Below, one piece after another: positions 28,328 through 38,149 of a stretch of DNA of 64,000 nucleotides. Position 1 is the first letter of the stretch; each line of letters starts with the position of its first letter. Location: assembly GCA_031395485.1 (NCBI GenBank), contig JANNUS010000004.1, positions 62,001 through 126,000 on the forward strand, written 5' to 3'. The translations under genes were made by a program, and so were the position numbers. The notes beneath the pieces were generated by a model. That model had not been told where the DNA came from and ran no database searches. It worked only from the letters and a program-made list of their open reading frames with translations. The stretch comes from UBA2336 sp031395485 (GTDB lineage: Bacteria; Bacteroidota; Bacteroidia; Cytophagales; Cyclobacteriaceae).

Positions 28328-29656
28328 ATGGATTGGATGATTTCACTGGCTCAGCTTCTGTTGAGCATTTCAATTTTAGTAGCCGTACATGAAATGGGTC
28401 ACTTGTTGGCCGCCAAGTATTTTGGCATGCGTGTTGAACAATTTTCAATTGGGTTTCCGCCAAAAATATGGTCCTTTCATAAAGGAGGAACAGAATACGC
28501 GATTAGCGCTATTCCGTTAGGCGGATATGTAAAAATTTCCGGAATGATTGATGAGTCGCTCGACACCGAAGCGATGAAACAAGAGCCACAACCGTGGGAG
28601 TTTCGCTCGAAGCCAGCCTGGCAGCGGCTTATCGTAATGCTCGGTGGTATTATCGTAAATGTTATTGTTGGTATTCTCATTTTTATCGGGCTTACGTTTG
28701 CCTTTGGCGATACGTTTTTGCTAAAAGACGAGATCAATAAAAACGGTGGTTTCCAGGTAGGACCCATCGGTGAAAGTATTGGCTTAAAAAGCGGTGATAA
28801 AATTGTTAAAATAAACGGAAGCGATTACACGTACTTTCAGGATTTAATAAAACCCGAAACACTTCTTTCAGATAATGCTTATTATACAGTAGAGCGTGCT
28901 GGAGAAACACTTGATGTTCAACTTCCGGGTGACTTCATTCAGAAGTTCAGCAAGAAGGACGGCTTGCGTAATTTTTTAGGATTCCGCATTCCTCCAGTAG
29001 TAGAGGAGGTTTCACCCGGTAGTGTTGCTGAAAAAATTGGATTGAAAAAAGGTGATTTGATAGCTTCGGTTAATGGTCAATCGGTTCAGTACCAAGATCA
29101 AATCGGATCTTTGGTGCAGGCTACAAAAGATTCAATCGCTATTACTATTGCAAGAGGAAGCGAAACGCTTTCCTTTAAAGAGAGTTTCAAAGACCAAAAA
29201 AGTATTGGCTTTTATGCGGCAGTTCCTGAGGAGTTTATGAAGGTCGCTGAAAAGAAAATTACGTACGGATTTTTTGAGTCCATCCCAATGGGTACAGTGA
29301 GGGCATTCACTACGCTTACTACACAAGTAAAAGCTTTTGGAAAAATATTTTCAGGCGTACTGTCTCCTAAAGAATCATTATCGGGTCCGATTGGTATTAT
29401 GCAAGCCTTTGGCAAGACTTGGGATTGGGAGCGCTTTTGGTCGTTAACCGGTGTGCTTTCATTAGTACTTGCGTTTATGAATTTGTTACCAATACCGGCA
29501 CTCGATGGAGGTCATGTGGTGTTCCTAACGTACGAAATGGTATCGCGCAGAAAGCCTTCCGATAAATTTTTAGAAAACGCTCAAAAAGTAGGTATGGTAT
29601 TTTTGCTTACGCTGATGGTGCTCATTTTTGCGAATGATATAATCAAGTTGTTCTAA
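28328..29656 (+). CDS. rseP: RseP-type site-2 zinc metalloprotease
   Basis: Intramembrane protease of the M50 family that cuts membrane-bound substrates such as anti-sigma factors. 442 residues with the zinc motif HEMGH at 21-25 in the first helix, GGYVKISGM, two PDZ-like domains (about 130-310), and the second metal motif NLLPIPALDGGH in a late helix. The pattern of about four transmembrane helices is standard. It is third in a probable GH3-dxr-rseP unit; dxr and rseP are commonly neighbours in bacteria. Confidence 0.94.
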   Translation: MDWMISLAQLLLSISILVAVHEMGHLLAAKYFGMRVEQFSIGFPPKIWSFHKGGTEYAISAIPLGGYVKISGMIDESLDTEAMKQEPQPWEFRSKPAWQRLIVMLGGIIVNVIVGILIFIGLTFAFGDTFLLKDEINKNGGFQVGPIGESIGLKSGDKIVKINGSDYTYFQDLIKPETLLSDNAYYTVERAGETLDVQLPGDFIQKFSKKDGLRNFLGFRIPPVVEEVSPGSVAEKIGLKKGDLIASVNGQSVQYQDQIGSLVQATKDSIAITIARGSETLSFKESFKDQKSIGFYAAVPEEFMKVAEKKITYGFFESIPMGTVRAFTTLTTQVKAFGKIFSGVLSPKESLSGPIGIMQAFGKTWDWERFWSLTGVLSLVLAFMNLLPIPALDGGHVVFLTYEMVSRRKPSDKFLENAQKVGMVFLLTLMVLIFANDIIKLF

Positions 29657-29661
29657 GACGG

Positions 29662-30297
29662 TTGAGCAAGTACATTCTTATATTGTTTGTCGTATTTGGC
29701 ACGTCCATAGTTTTTGCGCAAGGCGATATTCTAACGGACTCGGTCAAAGTCGAAGGAGTATACTTAACCTTCGATGATTTTAGAAAGAACTCTCCCTCTT
29801 TTCCCGGAAAGGTAAGGATCATGAAATACCAGATTAGAATCTTTGACGAAGCTGATCACGAGTTTATGAGTATAAAGGAAGCTTATTGGGGAGCTTGTTT
29901 GAACGACACAGTTTATATTTATCAAGACCTGGAAAACGCTTCAAGTAAACCACGAATTTATCCAATTCAATTTATTGACAGGTATAGTTTTTTTTCAGGT
30001 TATTCCTCTAAAACAAGCGGTGCAATAGAAAATGGACCAGGGAGTTATAATCATGGAGATTTAGGAGATTCCCCTTTTGTTTTAAATACCACAACAAAGG
30101 AAGGGGAGTTTATTATTAACATTAATAATGGAATTATTTATGAGTTATCAGATAAGTTGATAAAAGCAATTTTGAAGGACGATCCTGAATTATCGAACTT
30201 ATATGAAAATGATAAGGATAAGAAAGAGAACTTTAAAAAATACATTCTTGAGTACAACAGGAGGCATCCTGATAAGATTAAACCAATGAATCACTAG
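29662..30297 (+). CDS. Secreted protein of unknown function
   Basis: 211 residues from a TTG at 29662, five bases after rseP stops. A clear signal peptide (1-19, ending VFAQ) is followed by a mixed, probably beta-rich domain and a charged helical tail (about 175-211). I do not recognise a family. The lipobox Cys and a sorting domain are absent, so it is probably periplasmic. The close spacing suggests cotranscription with rseP. It converges with the OmpA-type gene. Confidence 0.7.
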   Translation: MSKYILILFVVFGTSIVFAQGDILTDSVKVEGVYLTFDDFRKNSPSFPGKVRIMKYQIRIFDEADHEFMSIKEAYWGACLNDTVYIYQDLENASSKPRIYPIQFIDRYSFFSGYSSKTSGAIENGPGSYNHGDLGDSPFVLNTTTKEGEFIININNGIIYELSDKLIKAILKDDPELSNLYENDKDKKENFKKYILEYNRRHPDKIKPMNH

Positions 30298-30325
30298 GCT
30301 GTTTGTTTTAACTTTTGAGTAAACC

Positions 30326-32290
30326 CTACTCTTTTCTAATCTCAAACTCTACCCTTCTGTTAAGTTGGCGGTGATCATCATGCTCTTCTACAACGATTGG
30401 CTTTGAGCCTCCGTACCCAATTGCCGTAATTCGTGAAGCTTCAATTTTAAAAGTATAGGCTAGGTATGCCTTAATAGCATCGGCTCGTGCTTGCGACAGT
30501 CGAAGGTTAGTATCGGCTTTCCCTTTTGAATCTGTATGTCCTGAGATATTGAGTTTAAACCGAGGGTGATCAATAAGGAAGTTAGCGATTTTGTCAAGGT
30601 CTATGTGCATGGCTTCCAGTATATCGGCCTTTCCACTTTCAAATTCCAACGACTTAAAGGCTAGCTTACTTTCTATTGGTTCAGTTTCAATATCCATTTG
30701 CCGGTCACCGTCCAAAAAGAATATCTCTTCAATCCTAAAAAAATTATCGCCCTGAATAATCAATAGATATTCTCTTTTATTTATCAGGCTAAAATCAAAA
30801 CTTCCATCGTCACGTAAAAACTTAGGTGCTACTTCAATGCCCTGATCCAAATCAATGATGGAGACAATCCCCTTGAAGGGTTTTCCGGTCTTGCCGCTCT
30901 TCAATGTACCCGTTAACTGAACAACAGCCTCGGGTTGAGCTTCCATGGGCACCGGGAAAGAATGTAAATCGAAATCAGCAGGGTCGGTTTCCGAGCGCGC
31001 ATAATATAACTCGTGTGACTTGGAGTCTATCGTAAAATAATTCTCACTCCCAAACCCGTTCACAAGCGGCCCGATATTTTTTGGCTCGCCCCACGTGTTT
31101 TCACGCAAGTAAGATTTATAGATATCGAACTCACCAAAATTCAAGGGTTGACCGTTTGAGCTAAAGTATAGAACATTAAACTTGTGGTGAAAAAATGGGC
31201 TAACTTCATTGTTGCGAGTGTTAATAATAGGGCCAATGTTTTTTGATTTTTGCCAATGGCCTTGCATGTCTTTCACCGAGTAATAAATGTCGGCTAATCC
31301 AAATCCACCCAACCGATCGGAAGAAAAAAATAGCGTATCTCCGGAGTGCGATAGCGATGGGTGTGAGTCCCACGAACCGGAGTTAATCGTGGCACCGAGA
31401 TTACGAACATTACCCCATCCTTTTTCAGCGCCTTGCTCGGCAACAAAAATATCGCAACTACCATACGAGTCGGGCGAGTTGCAACGTGCAAAGAAAAGGT
31501 ACTTGCCATCTTTACTCAAGCACGCAGACCCTTCGTTATAGCTGGTGTTTATTGTTTTAAATTCCTGGGCGTCCATCCAAATTCCGTACTCACGAATGCT
31601 AAAGAAAAGATCTTCATCATAATTACGCTCCAGGGTTTGAGTATGTGAATTTCGTTTTGATGAGAAGAGCAAGAGTGTATCAACATTGCCAATGGTAGGC
31701 GCATAGTCAGCTTTAAGTGAATTTACAGTTTGCCCCATGTTTACCAATACCCCTAGCGGTTGACGGAGTGTATCAATTTCTAAGCGGTATTTTACAAGTT
31801 CAAAGTATTGTTCAAGCGGTACGTAATTGTCTTTTTCGTTTTTTGTAAGCGTGTCATACTCTTGTCGAACAATAGTACCATCAATATTCTGGCGGTGATG
31901 CTTCAATACAAGTTTGTACAACAGAACAGCTTCACCTTTTTCGCCATACTTTTGAGATAGTTTGGCAAGTTGCCAAACCATGGGTGTGTTTTCTGAGAAA
32001 TTTTCAATGCCAAAATTTCTCACATAGTCTTTTAAAGCGAGATATAGTTCCTGTTCTTGTAACGATTTTTCCAGGTTGAGTATTTGTTTCAACTTAATGG
32101 CATCTCGGTGAAAGGTGATTTCGTTTACATTCGGAAATGTAAAGATGTCAGATTGGCTGTAATTTGTCAGGCTATCGTTAAGCTGAACCACCCCGCCTTT
32201 TTTAAATTTCTTATTCTGTTTTTGAGCAGAAGCAGTGATTAACGGGAGCAGGCAAACAACTAAAATGCAGACAAAAAAATGGGTTTTCAC
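30326..32290 (-). CDS. PD40 beta-propeller / OmpA-domain envelope protein
   Basis: 654 residues: signal peptide (1-22), a helical TPR-like region (about 60-200), PD40/WD40-like propeller strands (about 245-435, repeated LFFSSDRLGG-type motifs), a carboxypeptidase-regulatory-like domain (about 455-525) and a C-terminal OmpA peptidoglycan-binding domain (about 540-654, with ISGHTDSKG and RRVEFEI). This order matches PorE-type proteins of the type IX secretion system, but PorE of Porphyromonas is a lipoprotein and no lipobox Cys is seen here. A T9SS role is therefore possible, not shown. Confidence 0.85.
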   Translation of the reverse strand: MKTHFFVCILVVCLLPLITASAQKQNKKFKKGGVVQLNDSLTNYSQSDIFTFPNVNEITFHRDAIKLKQILNLEKSLQEQELYLALKDYVRNFGIENFSENTPMVWQLAKLSQKYGEKGEAVLLYKLVLKHHRQNIDGTIVRQEYDTLTKNEKDNYVPLEQYFELVKYRLEIDTLRQPLGVLVNMGQTVNSLKADYAPTIGNVDTLLLFSSKRNSHTQTLERNYDEDLFFSIREYGIWMDAQEFKTINTSYNEGSACLSKDGKYLFFARCNSPDSYGSCDIFVAEQGAEKGWGNVRNLGATINSGSWDSHPSLSHSGDTLFFSSDRLGGFGLADIYYSVKDMQGHWQKSKNIGPIINTRNNEVSPFFHHKFNVLYFSSNGQPLNFGEFDIYKSYLRENTWGEPKNIGPLVNGFGSENYFTIDSKSHELYYARSETDPADFDLHSFPVPMEAQPEAVVQLTGTLKSGKTGKPFKGIVSIIDLDQGIEVAPKFLRDDGSFDFSLINKREYLLIIQGDNFFRIEEIFFLDGDRQMDIETEPIESKLAFKSLEFESGKADILEAMHIDLDKIANFLIDHPRFKLNISGHTDSKGKADTNLRLSQARADAIKAYLAYTFKIEASRITAIGYGGSKPIVVEEHDDHRQLNRRVEFEIRKE

Positions 32291-32355
32291 TAAACTTTGG
32301 TTTTGAAAAAACTACTCCTTCATTTAAAGTTGAAACATTTTTGCTTCTTTTACAA

Positions 32356-32375
32356 CCTGCCTGCCGGTAGGCAGG
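32356..32375. repeat. REP-like palindrome upstream of lon
   Basis: A 20-base palindrome with arms CCTGCCTGCC and GGTAGGCAGG (nine of ten pairs plus one G-T wobble), in the gap between divergent genes. GC-rich CTGCCTGCCGG palindromes recur between genes in many Bacteroidota as I recall. It sits about 87 bases before the lon start. Confidence 0.6.
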
Positions 32376-32461
32376 CTCACTTGGCATTACTATTGTCTTT
32401 TAGCGAGCTATGAATTTTTTGTGGTAGATAAGTAGTTGTTGTGTCATTATGGCATTGAATC

Positions 32462-34927
32462 ATGTTTAAACCGTTACCCCTACAATTAGTGCAACAAGAG
32501 ACAGAAGATCTTATTCAAATGATCAACCCCGAGCAGGAGACCGATCTTAAGCAGGACGATCTTCCGGAGCAACTTTCTATACTTCCGATTAAAAATACGG
32601 TGCTGTTCCCCGGGGTGGTTATTCCCATTACGGTTGGAAGGCAAAAGTCTATACGGTTAGTAAAAAAAGCATATCAGGGAAACAGAATTATTGGTGTAGT
32701 CGCACAAAAAAATGCAATGGCCGAAGAGCCAACGATTGATGAGCTATACCGGGTGGGTACGGTTGCTCGCATAATTAAAATGCTTGTACTGCCCGATGGA
32801 AACACGACCATCATCATTCAAGGTAAGAATAGATTTTCTGTTAAAGAGTTTGTTCAAGAGGAGCCCTATCTTTCTGCAAAAGTTGATTTGCAAGTTGAAT
32901 CTATTATTGATATCAAAAACAAAGAGACAAAAGCCTTATCTCAATCGTTGCGTGATGCTGCGTTGAAGATTTTAAAACTAAATCCAGAAATCCCGCAAGA
33001 GGCACAGATTGCGTTAGACAATATTCAAAGCATGCAATTCTTAATTCATTTTCTATCCTCGAATTTGAATGTAGATGTAGTTGATAAGCAAAAGATATTA
33101 GAGACGCAAAATATTACAGAGCGCGGTACATTGCTTTTGCAGTACATGCTGAAAGAAATTCAGATGCTGGAAATTAAGCATGAAATTCAAAAGAAAGTAC
33201 ATACCGATATAGATCAGCAGCAGCGTGATTATTTTCTTCGTCAGCAAATAAGAGTGTTGCAGGATGAGTTAGGGTACGATACACCCGACAAAGAAGTTGA
33301 ACAACTTCGAAAGCGCGGTGAACAGAAGAAATGGGGGAAGGCAACCGCAACACACTTTAACCGGGAGTTAGACAAACTTCTCCGTGTTAACCCCGCTTCA
33401 GCGGAATATCCGGTAGCCATGAATTATGTTGAATTTATGCTGGATCTCCCATGGGAGGAATTCACAATCGATAACTTCGACTTAAAACGTGCCAAGAAGA
33501 TTCTTGATAAAGATCATTTCGGTCTAACAAAAGTGAAAACACGTATTCTTGAATACCTGGCTGTGTTGAAACTTAAGCAAGACATGAAGGGTCCAATTCT
33601 TTGTCTGTATGGCCCACCGGGTGTTGGTAAAACTTCGTTGGGTCGTTCTGTAGCCAAAGCATTAAACAGAAAATATGTGCGCATGTCTTTAGGCGGTGTG
33701 CATGACGAGGCGGAGGTTCGAGGTCATCGTAAAACCTATGTGGGTGCCATGCCAGGAAAAATTTTGCAAAACATTAAGAAGACCCAATCGTCCAATCCGG
33801 TTTTTATTTTAGATGAAATTGATAAGGTGCGTTCCGATTTTCGTGGCGACCCATCGTCAGCATTGTTGGAAGTATTGGATCCTGAGCAAAACAACGCTTT
33901 TGGAGATAATTTTCTGGAAATTGATTACGACCTCTCCAAAGTTCTTTTCATTGCTACAGCCAATACGCTTGATAGCATTCACCCTGCTTTGCGTGATCGA
34001 ATGGAGATTATTGAGATCACGGGCTACACGCTGGAGGAGAAAATTGAGATCGCGGTGAAGCACTTGATTCCGAAGCAATTAAAAGAGCATGGGTTAAAAC
34101 CAGCCGATGTAAAATTTTCCAAGATTGCAGTTTCTAAAATCATTGACAGCTACACGCGTGAATCAGGTGTGCGGAGTCTCGAAAGAAAAATTGGTACCGT
34201 AGTGCGAAACATAGCCAAGTCACTTGCTATGGAAGAACCGTATGATAAAGAAATTAAGGTAGCAACTGTGCGAAAAGCGTTGGGTGCGGAAATATTTGAT
34301 GAAGAGTTGTATCAAGGCAATGATATTGCCGGTGTTGTTACTGGACTAGCTTGGACTCAAGTGGGTGGAGAGATTTTATTTGTTGAATCAAGTTTGAACA
34401 AAGGCAAAGGCGGGCTAACGATTTCTGGTCAGCTGGGTGATGTAATGAAAGAGTCGGCTATGGCAGCGCTATCGTACCTGAAGTCAAATGCTGAAGAATT
34501 GGATATTGATCATAGGGTATTTCAACAATATGATTTACACATTCACGTGCCAGCGGGTGCCGTTCCGAAGGATGGCCCTTCTGCAGGCATTACCATGCTC
34601 ACATCGCTAGCGTCAATATATACACAGCGTAAAGTAAAATCTAAATTGGCGATGACAGGTGAAATTACGCTTCGTGGTAAAGTGCTTCCGGTAGGTGGCA
34701 TTAAGGAAAAAATATTGGCTGCAAAGCGAAGTGGAATTAAAGAGCTGATTCTAAGCCAAAAGAACCAACGCGATATCTTGGAAATAGAGAAGCATTATAT
34801 CAAGGGCTTAACGTTTCATTACGTCAGCACAGTAGATGACGTGTTAAGGGTAGCTCTTTTAAAAGAGCGGGTAAAAAATCCTATGATTTTCAAGTTTATG
34901 GATGCGAAGCAACCTACTCTCAATTAA
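32462..34927 (+). CDS. lon: ATP-dependent Lon protease
   Basis: Cytoplasmic AAA+ protease degrading misfolded and regulatory proteins. 821 residues: N-terminal LON substrate domain (about 35-235), coiled-coil region, AAA+ module with Walker A GPPGVGKTS and Walker B FILDEIDK, and the Lon protease domain. The catalytic Ser-Lys dyad is visible as KDGPSAG (Ser about 707) and GGIKEK (Lys about 748). Length is typical for Bacteroidota. No HAIR/CIRCE-like operator is recognised upstream. Confidence 0.97.
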   Translation: MFKPLPLQLVQQETEDLIQMINPEQETDLKQDDLPEQLSILPIKNTVLFPGVVIPITVGRQKSIRLVKKAYQGNRIIGVVAQKNAMAEEPTIDELYRVGTVARIIKMLVLPDGNTTIIIQGKNRFSVKEFVQEEPYLSAKVDLQVESIIDIKNKETKALSQSLRDAALKILKLNPEIPQEAQIALDNIQSMQFLIHFLSSNLNVDVVDKQKILETQNITERGTLLLQYMLKEIQMLEIKHEIQKKVHTDIDQQQRDYFLRQQIRVLQDELGYDTPDKEVEQLRKRGEQKKWGKATATHFNRELDKLLRVNPASAEYPVAMNYVEFMLDLPWEEFTIDNFDLKRAKKILDKDHFGLTKVKTRILEYLAVLKLKQDMKGPILCLYGPPGVGKTSLGRSVAKALNRKYVRMSLGGVHDEAEVRGHRKTYVGAMPGKILQNIKKTQSSNPVFILDEIDKVRSDFRGDPSSALLEVLDPEQNNAFGDNFLEIDYDLSKVLFIATANTLDSIHPALRDRMEIIEITGYTLEEKIEIAVKHLIPKQLKEHGLKPADVKFSKIAVSKIIDSYTRESGVRSLERKIGTVVRNIAKSLAMEEPYDKEIKVATVRKALGAEIFDEELYQGNDIAGVVTGLAWTQVGGEILFVESSLNKGKGGLTISGQLGDVMKESAMAALSYLKSNAEELDIDHRVFQQYDLHIHVPAGAVPKDGPSAGITMLTSLASIYTQRKVKSKLAMTGEITLRGKVLPVGGIKEKILAAKRSGIKELILSQKNQRDILEIEKHYIKGLTFHYVSTVDDVLRVALLKERVKNPMIFKFMDAKQPTLN

Positions 34928-34961
34928 TTTTCGGCAAAAGGAATAATACCGATATTGCATC

Positions 34962-35975
34962 GTGTGGAAAAAATACAGAATTGTTGTGCTGGCCATGTTG
35001 CTCTCGTGTCAGGGACTTGCTCAATGGGGCGGACAGCGATCATTTGAATTTTTGAACGTTCCAGGTAATGCGCGGTTAGCAGCGCTCGGTGGCATAAATG
35101 TTTCGTTGGTAGACAAGGACATAAATTTCTTTTTCAGTAATCCCGCTCTGGTTAGCGATTCGTTGGCGGGTGTTGCTTCAGCGGGGTATCAGTTTTATGT
35201 AGCCGATATCGGCCAGTCAGCGTTTGCGTATGCTCACCGGTTCAGGTCAGTTGGTACATTGGCCTTTGGCGTGCAGCATTTTAGTTATGGAGCGATTACA
35301 GCATATGATGCTTCGGGGTTGGAAATCGGCTCATTCAAATCGAGTGAGACTGCATTGGTAATGAGTAAGAGCCATCAGGTATCAAATTTTAGAATAGGCG
35401 CAAACCTTAAAGCCGTATTTTCTACTATCGCGGGCTTTCGTGCAAGTGCTTTCATGTTGGATGTAGGCGGTACGTTTGTGCATCCCACCAGGAATCTCAC
35501 CGTAGGATTGACTTTCAAAAATCTTGGAGTAGTTCTTTCCGAATATTCCGAGACGAGCGATACAAAAATTCCATTTGATGTTCAGGTTGGGGCAACTTTT
35601 AAACCCCAGCATATGCCGTTACGTTTTTCGTTAACCGCTTATAATTTGGTATCAATCGCAAATCCGTATGATGACGCTAATGATGCGGACAATAACCCGA
35701 GTTCAATGGATAAACTATTGCGGTATTTTAATATTGGATCTGAAATTTTGCTACATCGCAATGTGAACATTTTGCTTGCCTATAATTTTTTACGACAGCA
35801 AGAGTTGAAAACGGCTAATAGCAGAGGGTCAGGCCTAAGCGCTGGAGCTGCAATAAAAATTAAAGCCTTTGATATCGCATTCAGTAGAAGTAGCTACAGT
35901 GTTGGTAATGGCGCATATTCTTTTACGGTTTCGGCAGATATTCAAAATATGATTTTAAAAAAACGAATACTATGA
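34962..35975 (+). CDS. porQ: Type IX secretion system protein PorQ
   Basis: Outer-membrane beta-barrel (FadL-like fold) that works with PorV/PorU-type attachment components of the T9SS. 337 residues from a GTG at 34962; signal peptide 1-20 (ending GLAQ) followed by the characteristic FEFLNVPGNARLAALGG and NPAL motifs, then alternating amphipathic strands to the C-terminus. The end overlaps hslU by four bases (ATGA). A stand-alone T9SS sorting domain is encoded at 13268, consistent with a working T9SS. Confidence 0.9.
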   Translation: MWKKYRIVVLAMLLSCQGLAQWGGQRSFEFLNVPGNARLAALGGINVSLVDKDINFFFSNPALVSDSLAGVASAGYQFYVADIGQSAFAYAHRFRSVGTLAFGVQHFSYGAITAYDASGLEIGSFKSSETALVMSKSHQVSNFRIGANLKAVFSTIAGFRASAFMLDVGGTFVHPTRNLTVGLTFKNLGVVLSEYSETSDTKIPFDVQVGATFKPQHMPLRFSLTAYNLVSIANPYDDANDADNNPSSMDKLLRYFNIGSEILLHRNVNILLAYNFLRQQELKTANSRGSGLSAGAAIKIKAFDIAFSRSSYSVGNGAYSFTVSADIQNMILKKRIL

Positions 35976-37375
35976 TAGACTCGACATACTTAACCCCACA
36001 GCAAATTGTTGCTGAGTTGGATAAATATATTGTAGGGCAACACGATGCTAAGCGAAATGTGGCTATTGCGTTACGAAATCGTTGGAGGCGAATGAATGCC
36101 AATGCCGATATTAAAGATGAAATCATACCAAACAATATTTTAATGATTGGCGCCACCGGTGTAGGCAAGACAGAAATCGCAAGGCGGCTTGCAAAAATTG
36201 CCGATGCGCCTTTTGTGAAGGTAGAGGCTTCAAAATTTACCGAGGTAGGGTATGTAGGTCGCGATGTTGAAAGCATGGTACGCGATTTAGTAGAGCAAGC
36301 CGTGAACATGGTAAAAGCTAAAAAGAAGGAAGAAGTAAAAGAGAAAGCTGCCCAAATTGTTGAAGATATTATTTTAGATGCGCTTATTCCGCCTATGCGA
36401 TCGCAGCCAACTCGTGCCGGGTTTACCGCTCAAAATGATTCGGTTAGTCAGGAAATGCCTACAACCGATGTGGAGCTAAATGAACGCACACGGGCTTTGT
36501 TTCGCGATAAATTGAAGAACGGGGAATTGGAAGAGCGGAAAATTGAAATTAATATTAAGCCTTCGGGCAATTCGAATGTAGGTATGATTGGTGCTGGCAT
36601 GATGGATGAAGTATCCATGATGAACCTGCAGGAGATGATGAATGGTATGATGCCTAAAAAGGCTAAGAAAAGAAAAATTCCTGTATCAGAAGCTCGAAAA
36701 GTATTGTTAGAAGAGGAGGCTTCGAAACTAATCGATATGGATGAGGTAAAAGAACTGGCCATTCGGAAGGCGGAAGATGCAGGTATTATTTTTATCGATG
36801 AGATTGATAAAATCGCTTCGGGCTCCCGGAAGGGTGGAGGTGGACCCGATGTGAGCCGCGAAGGTGTTCAGCGCGATCTGCTGCCCATCGTGGAAGGGAG
36901 CACAGTAAACACGAAGTACGGTGTAATTAATACCGACCATGTTTTATTTGTGGCAGCGGGAGCTTTTCACATTAGCAAGCCATCCGATTTGATTCCGGAA
37001 TTGCAAGGTCGTTTCCCCATTCGTGTTGAGCTGAGCAACCTAACCCATGAAGATTTTGTACGCATTTTAAAGGAACCAAAGAATGCACTTACCAAACAGT
37101 ATCAGGCCCTATTTGAAGCGGAGGGTGTAACGGTTGAATTTACAGACGATGCCATTGAGGAGATCGCAAAGACCGCGTTTGACATCAATTCCGAAATTGA
37201 AAATATTGGCGCACGCAGACTTCATACGGTAATGAGCCGATTATTGAATGAGTTCCTTTTTGATGTTCCGGATAAAATAGGAGCCAACTCACACATTGGT
37301 ATTAATGCCACCATGGTTAAGGAAAAGTTAAGTGGATTAATAAAAAATAAAGATTTAAGCGAGTATATTCTCTGA
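35972..37375 (+). CDS. hslU: HslU ATPase of the HslUV protease
   Basis: AAA+ unfoldase that feeds the HslV peptidase. 467 residues with the N-terminal DKYIVGQHDAKRNVAIALRNRWRR, Walker A GATGVGKTE (about 57-65), the inserted I domain (about 105-235) and Walker B IIFIDEIDKIA. The I domain has Met-rich text (MMDEVSMMNLQEMMNGMM). The start overlaps porQ by ATGA. hslV is not adjacent, unlike in many bacteria. Confidence 0.96.
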   Translation: MIDSTYLTPQQIVAELDKYIVGQHDAKRNVAIALRNRWRRMNANADIKDEIIPNNILMIGATGVGKTEIARRLAKIADAPFVKVEASKFTEVGYVGRDVESMVRDLVEQAVNMVKAKKKEEVKEKAAQIVEDIILDALIPPMRSQPTRAGFTAQNDSVSQEMPTTDVELNERTRALFRDKLKNGELEERKIEINIKPSGNSNVGMIGAGMMDEVSMMNLQEMMNGMMPKKAKKRKIPVSEARKVLLEEEASKLIDMDEVKELAIRKAEDAGIIFIDEIDKIASGSRKGGGGPDVSREGVQRDLLPIVEGSTVNTKYGVINTDHVLFVAAGAFHISKPSDLIPELQGRFPIRVELSNLTHEDFVRILKEPKNALTKQYQALFEAEGVTVEFTDDAIEEIAKTAFDINSEIENIGARRLHTVMSRLLNEFLFDVPDKIGANSHIGINATMVKEKLSGLIKNKDLSEYIL

Positions 37376-37430
37376 TAAAAGGGTCAGACTGAAAACGAGA
37401 TGAATTTATTATGTTTTTTTTGAGTAGGTG

Positions 37431-37460
37431 TTGCAAGATTAATTTAAAGGAGTAATTTCG
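37431..37460 (+). promoter_or_regulatory. Promoter of lipoprotein gene
   Basis: TTG at 37431-37433, 19 bases, then TAATTTCG at 37453-37460, one mismatch to TAnnTTTG. It lies 24 bases before the lipoprotein start. Confidence 0.55.
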
Positions 37461-37483
37461 CAGCCTTAAAACCAAAAAAAAAT

Positions 37484-38077
37484 ATGAAAATTAAATCCTT
37501 TTTACTTGCTGGTCTAATGATAATCATCGCCTCATCTTGTGGTGTAAATGATTTAGAAGAAAGACTAGACAAAATTGAAAACGCATTAGGTACAAATGAG
37601 CCTTTTACAGTTAATTTTAGTACAAAAAACAGTCAAGATTTAGATGTTATCGAGAAGGAAACCTTCTTATTTAAGTCAAAGGGCTACAATGATTATATGG
37701 AACTGTATTCTGATGGTACAATTTACGTGTATATCGAGCGCTTTTCTGATGTTGATTGGAATGAAGGCGGTTGGATAGAATTTACCTATGACCCATCAAC
37801 CGAGGAAGTAACTAACACAAGGGCGGGAATGTATTTCTATAACTCTTTCGGAGACTGGAATAGCCGCTATTTTAGTGAAAGTAACTATACTGAAAACACG
37901 GTGGACCTTACTGTGAAAAGTATCAATTTCGAAACTGGCGCAATTGATGTATCAGTATCAGCCTCAACTACTGCTAACTCGAATAATAACCTGTATTCTG
38001 GCAAAGCAATGACTTGTACCTTTAAATTTAAGGGTAAGCTAGAGGCTTATGATTATTCGAGCAACAATAATCAATAG
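37484..38077 (+). CDS. Lipoprotein of unknown function
   Basis: 197 residues. A lipoprotein signal peptide ends at Cys19 (IIASSCG). A short heptad helix follows (DLEERLDKIENALG, about 23-36), which could trimerise or dimerise the protein, then a beta-rich domain rich in Tyr, Asn and Ser to the end. I do not recognise the family. It has its own promoter-like element and a strong terminator, so it is probably monocistronic. Confidence 0.75.
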   Translation: MKIKSFLLAGLMIIIASSCGVNDLEERLDKIENALGTNEPFTVNFSTKNSQDLDVIEKETFLFKSKGYNDYMELYSDGTIYVYIERFSDVDWNEGGWIEFTYDPSTEEVTNTRAGMYFYNSFGDWNSRYFSESNYTENTVDLTVKSINFETGAIDVSVSASTTANSNNNLYSGKAMTCTFKFKGKLEAYDYSSNNNQ

Positions 38078-38098
38078 GTAAGGCATTTTTTCTATTGC

Positions 38099-38125
38099 AA
38101 AAGGCCGCACGAGTTGCGGCCTTTT
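38099..38125 (+). terminator. Strong intrinsic terminator after lipoprotein gene
   Basis: Arms AAAAGGCCGCA (38099-38109) and TGCGGCCTTTT (38115-38125) pair perfectly around a five-base loop, with a T-rich tail after. It ends the lipoprotein transcript 22 bases past the stop. Confidence 0.85.
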
Positions 38126-38149
38126 GGTTTTTAAACCTAGCTTGTATTC

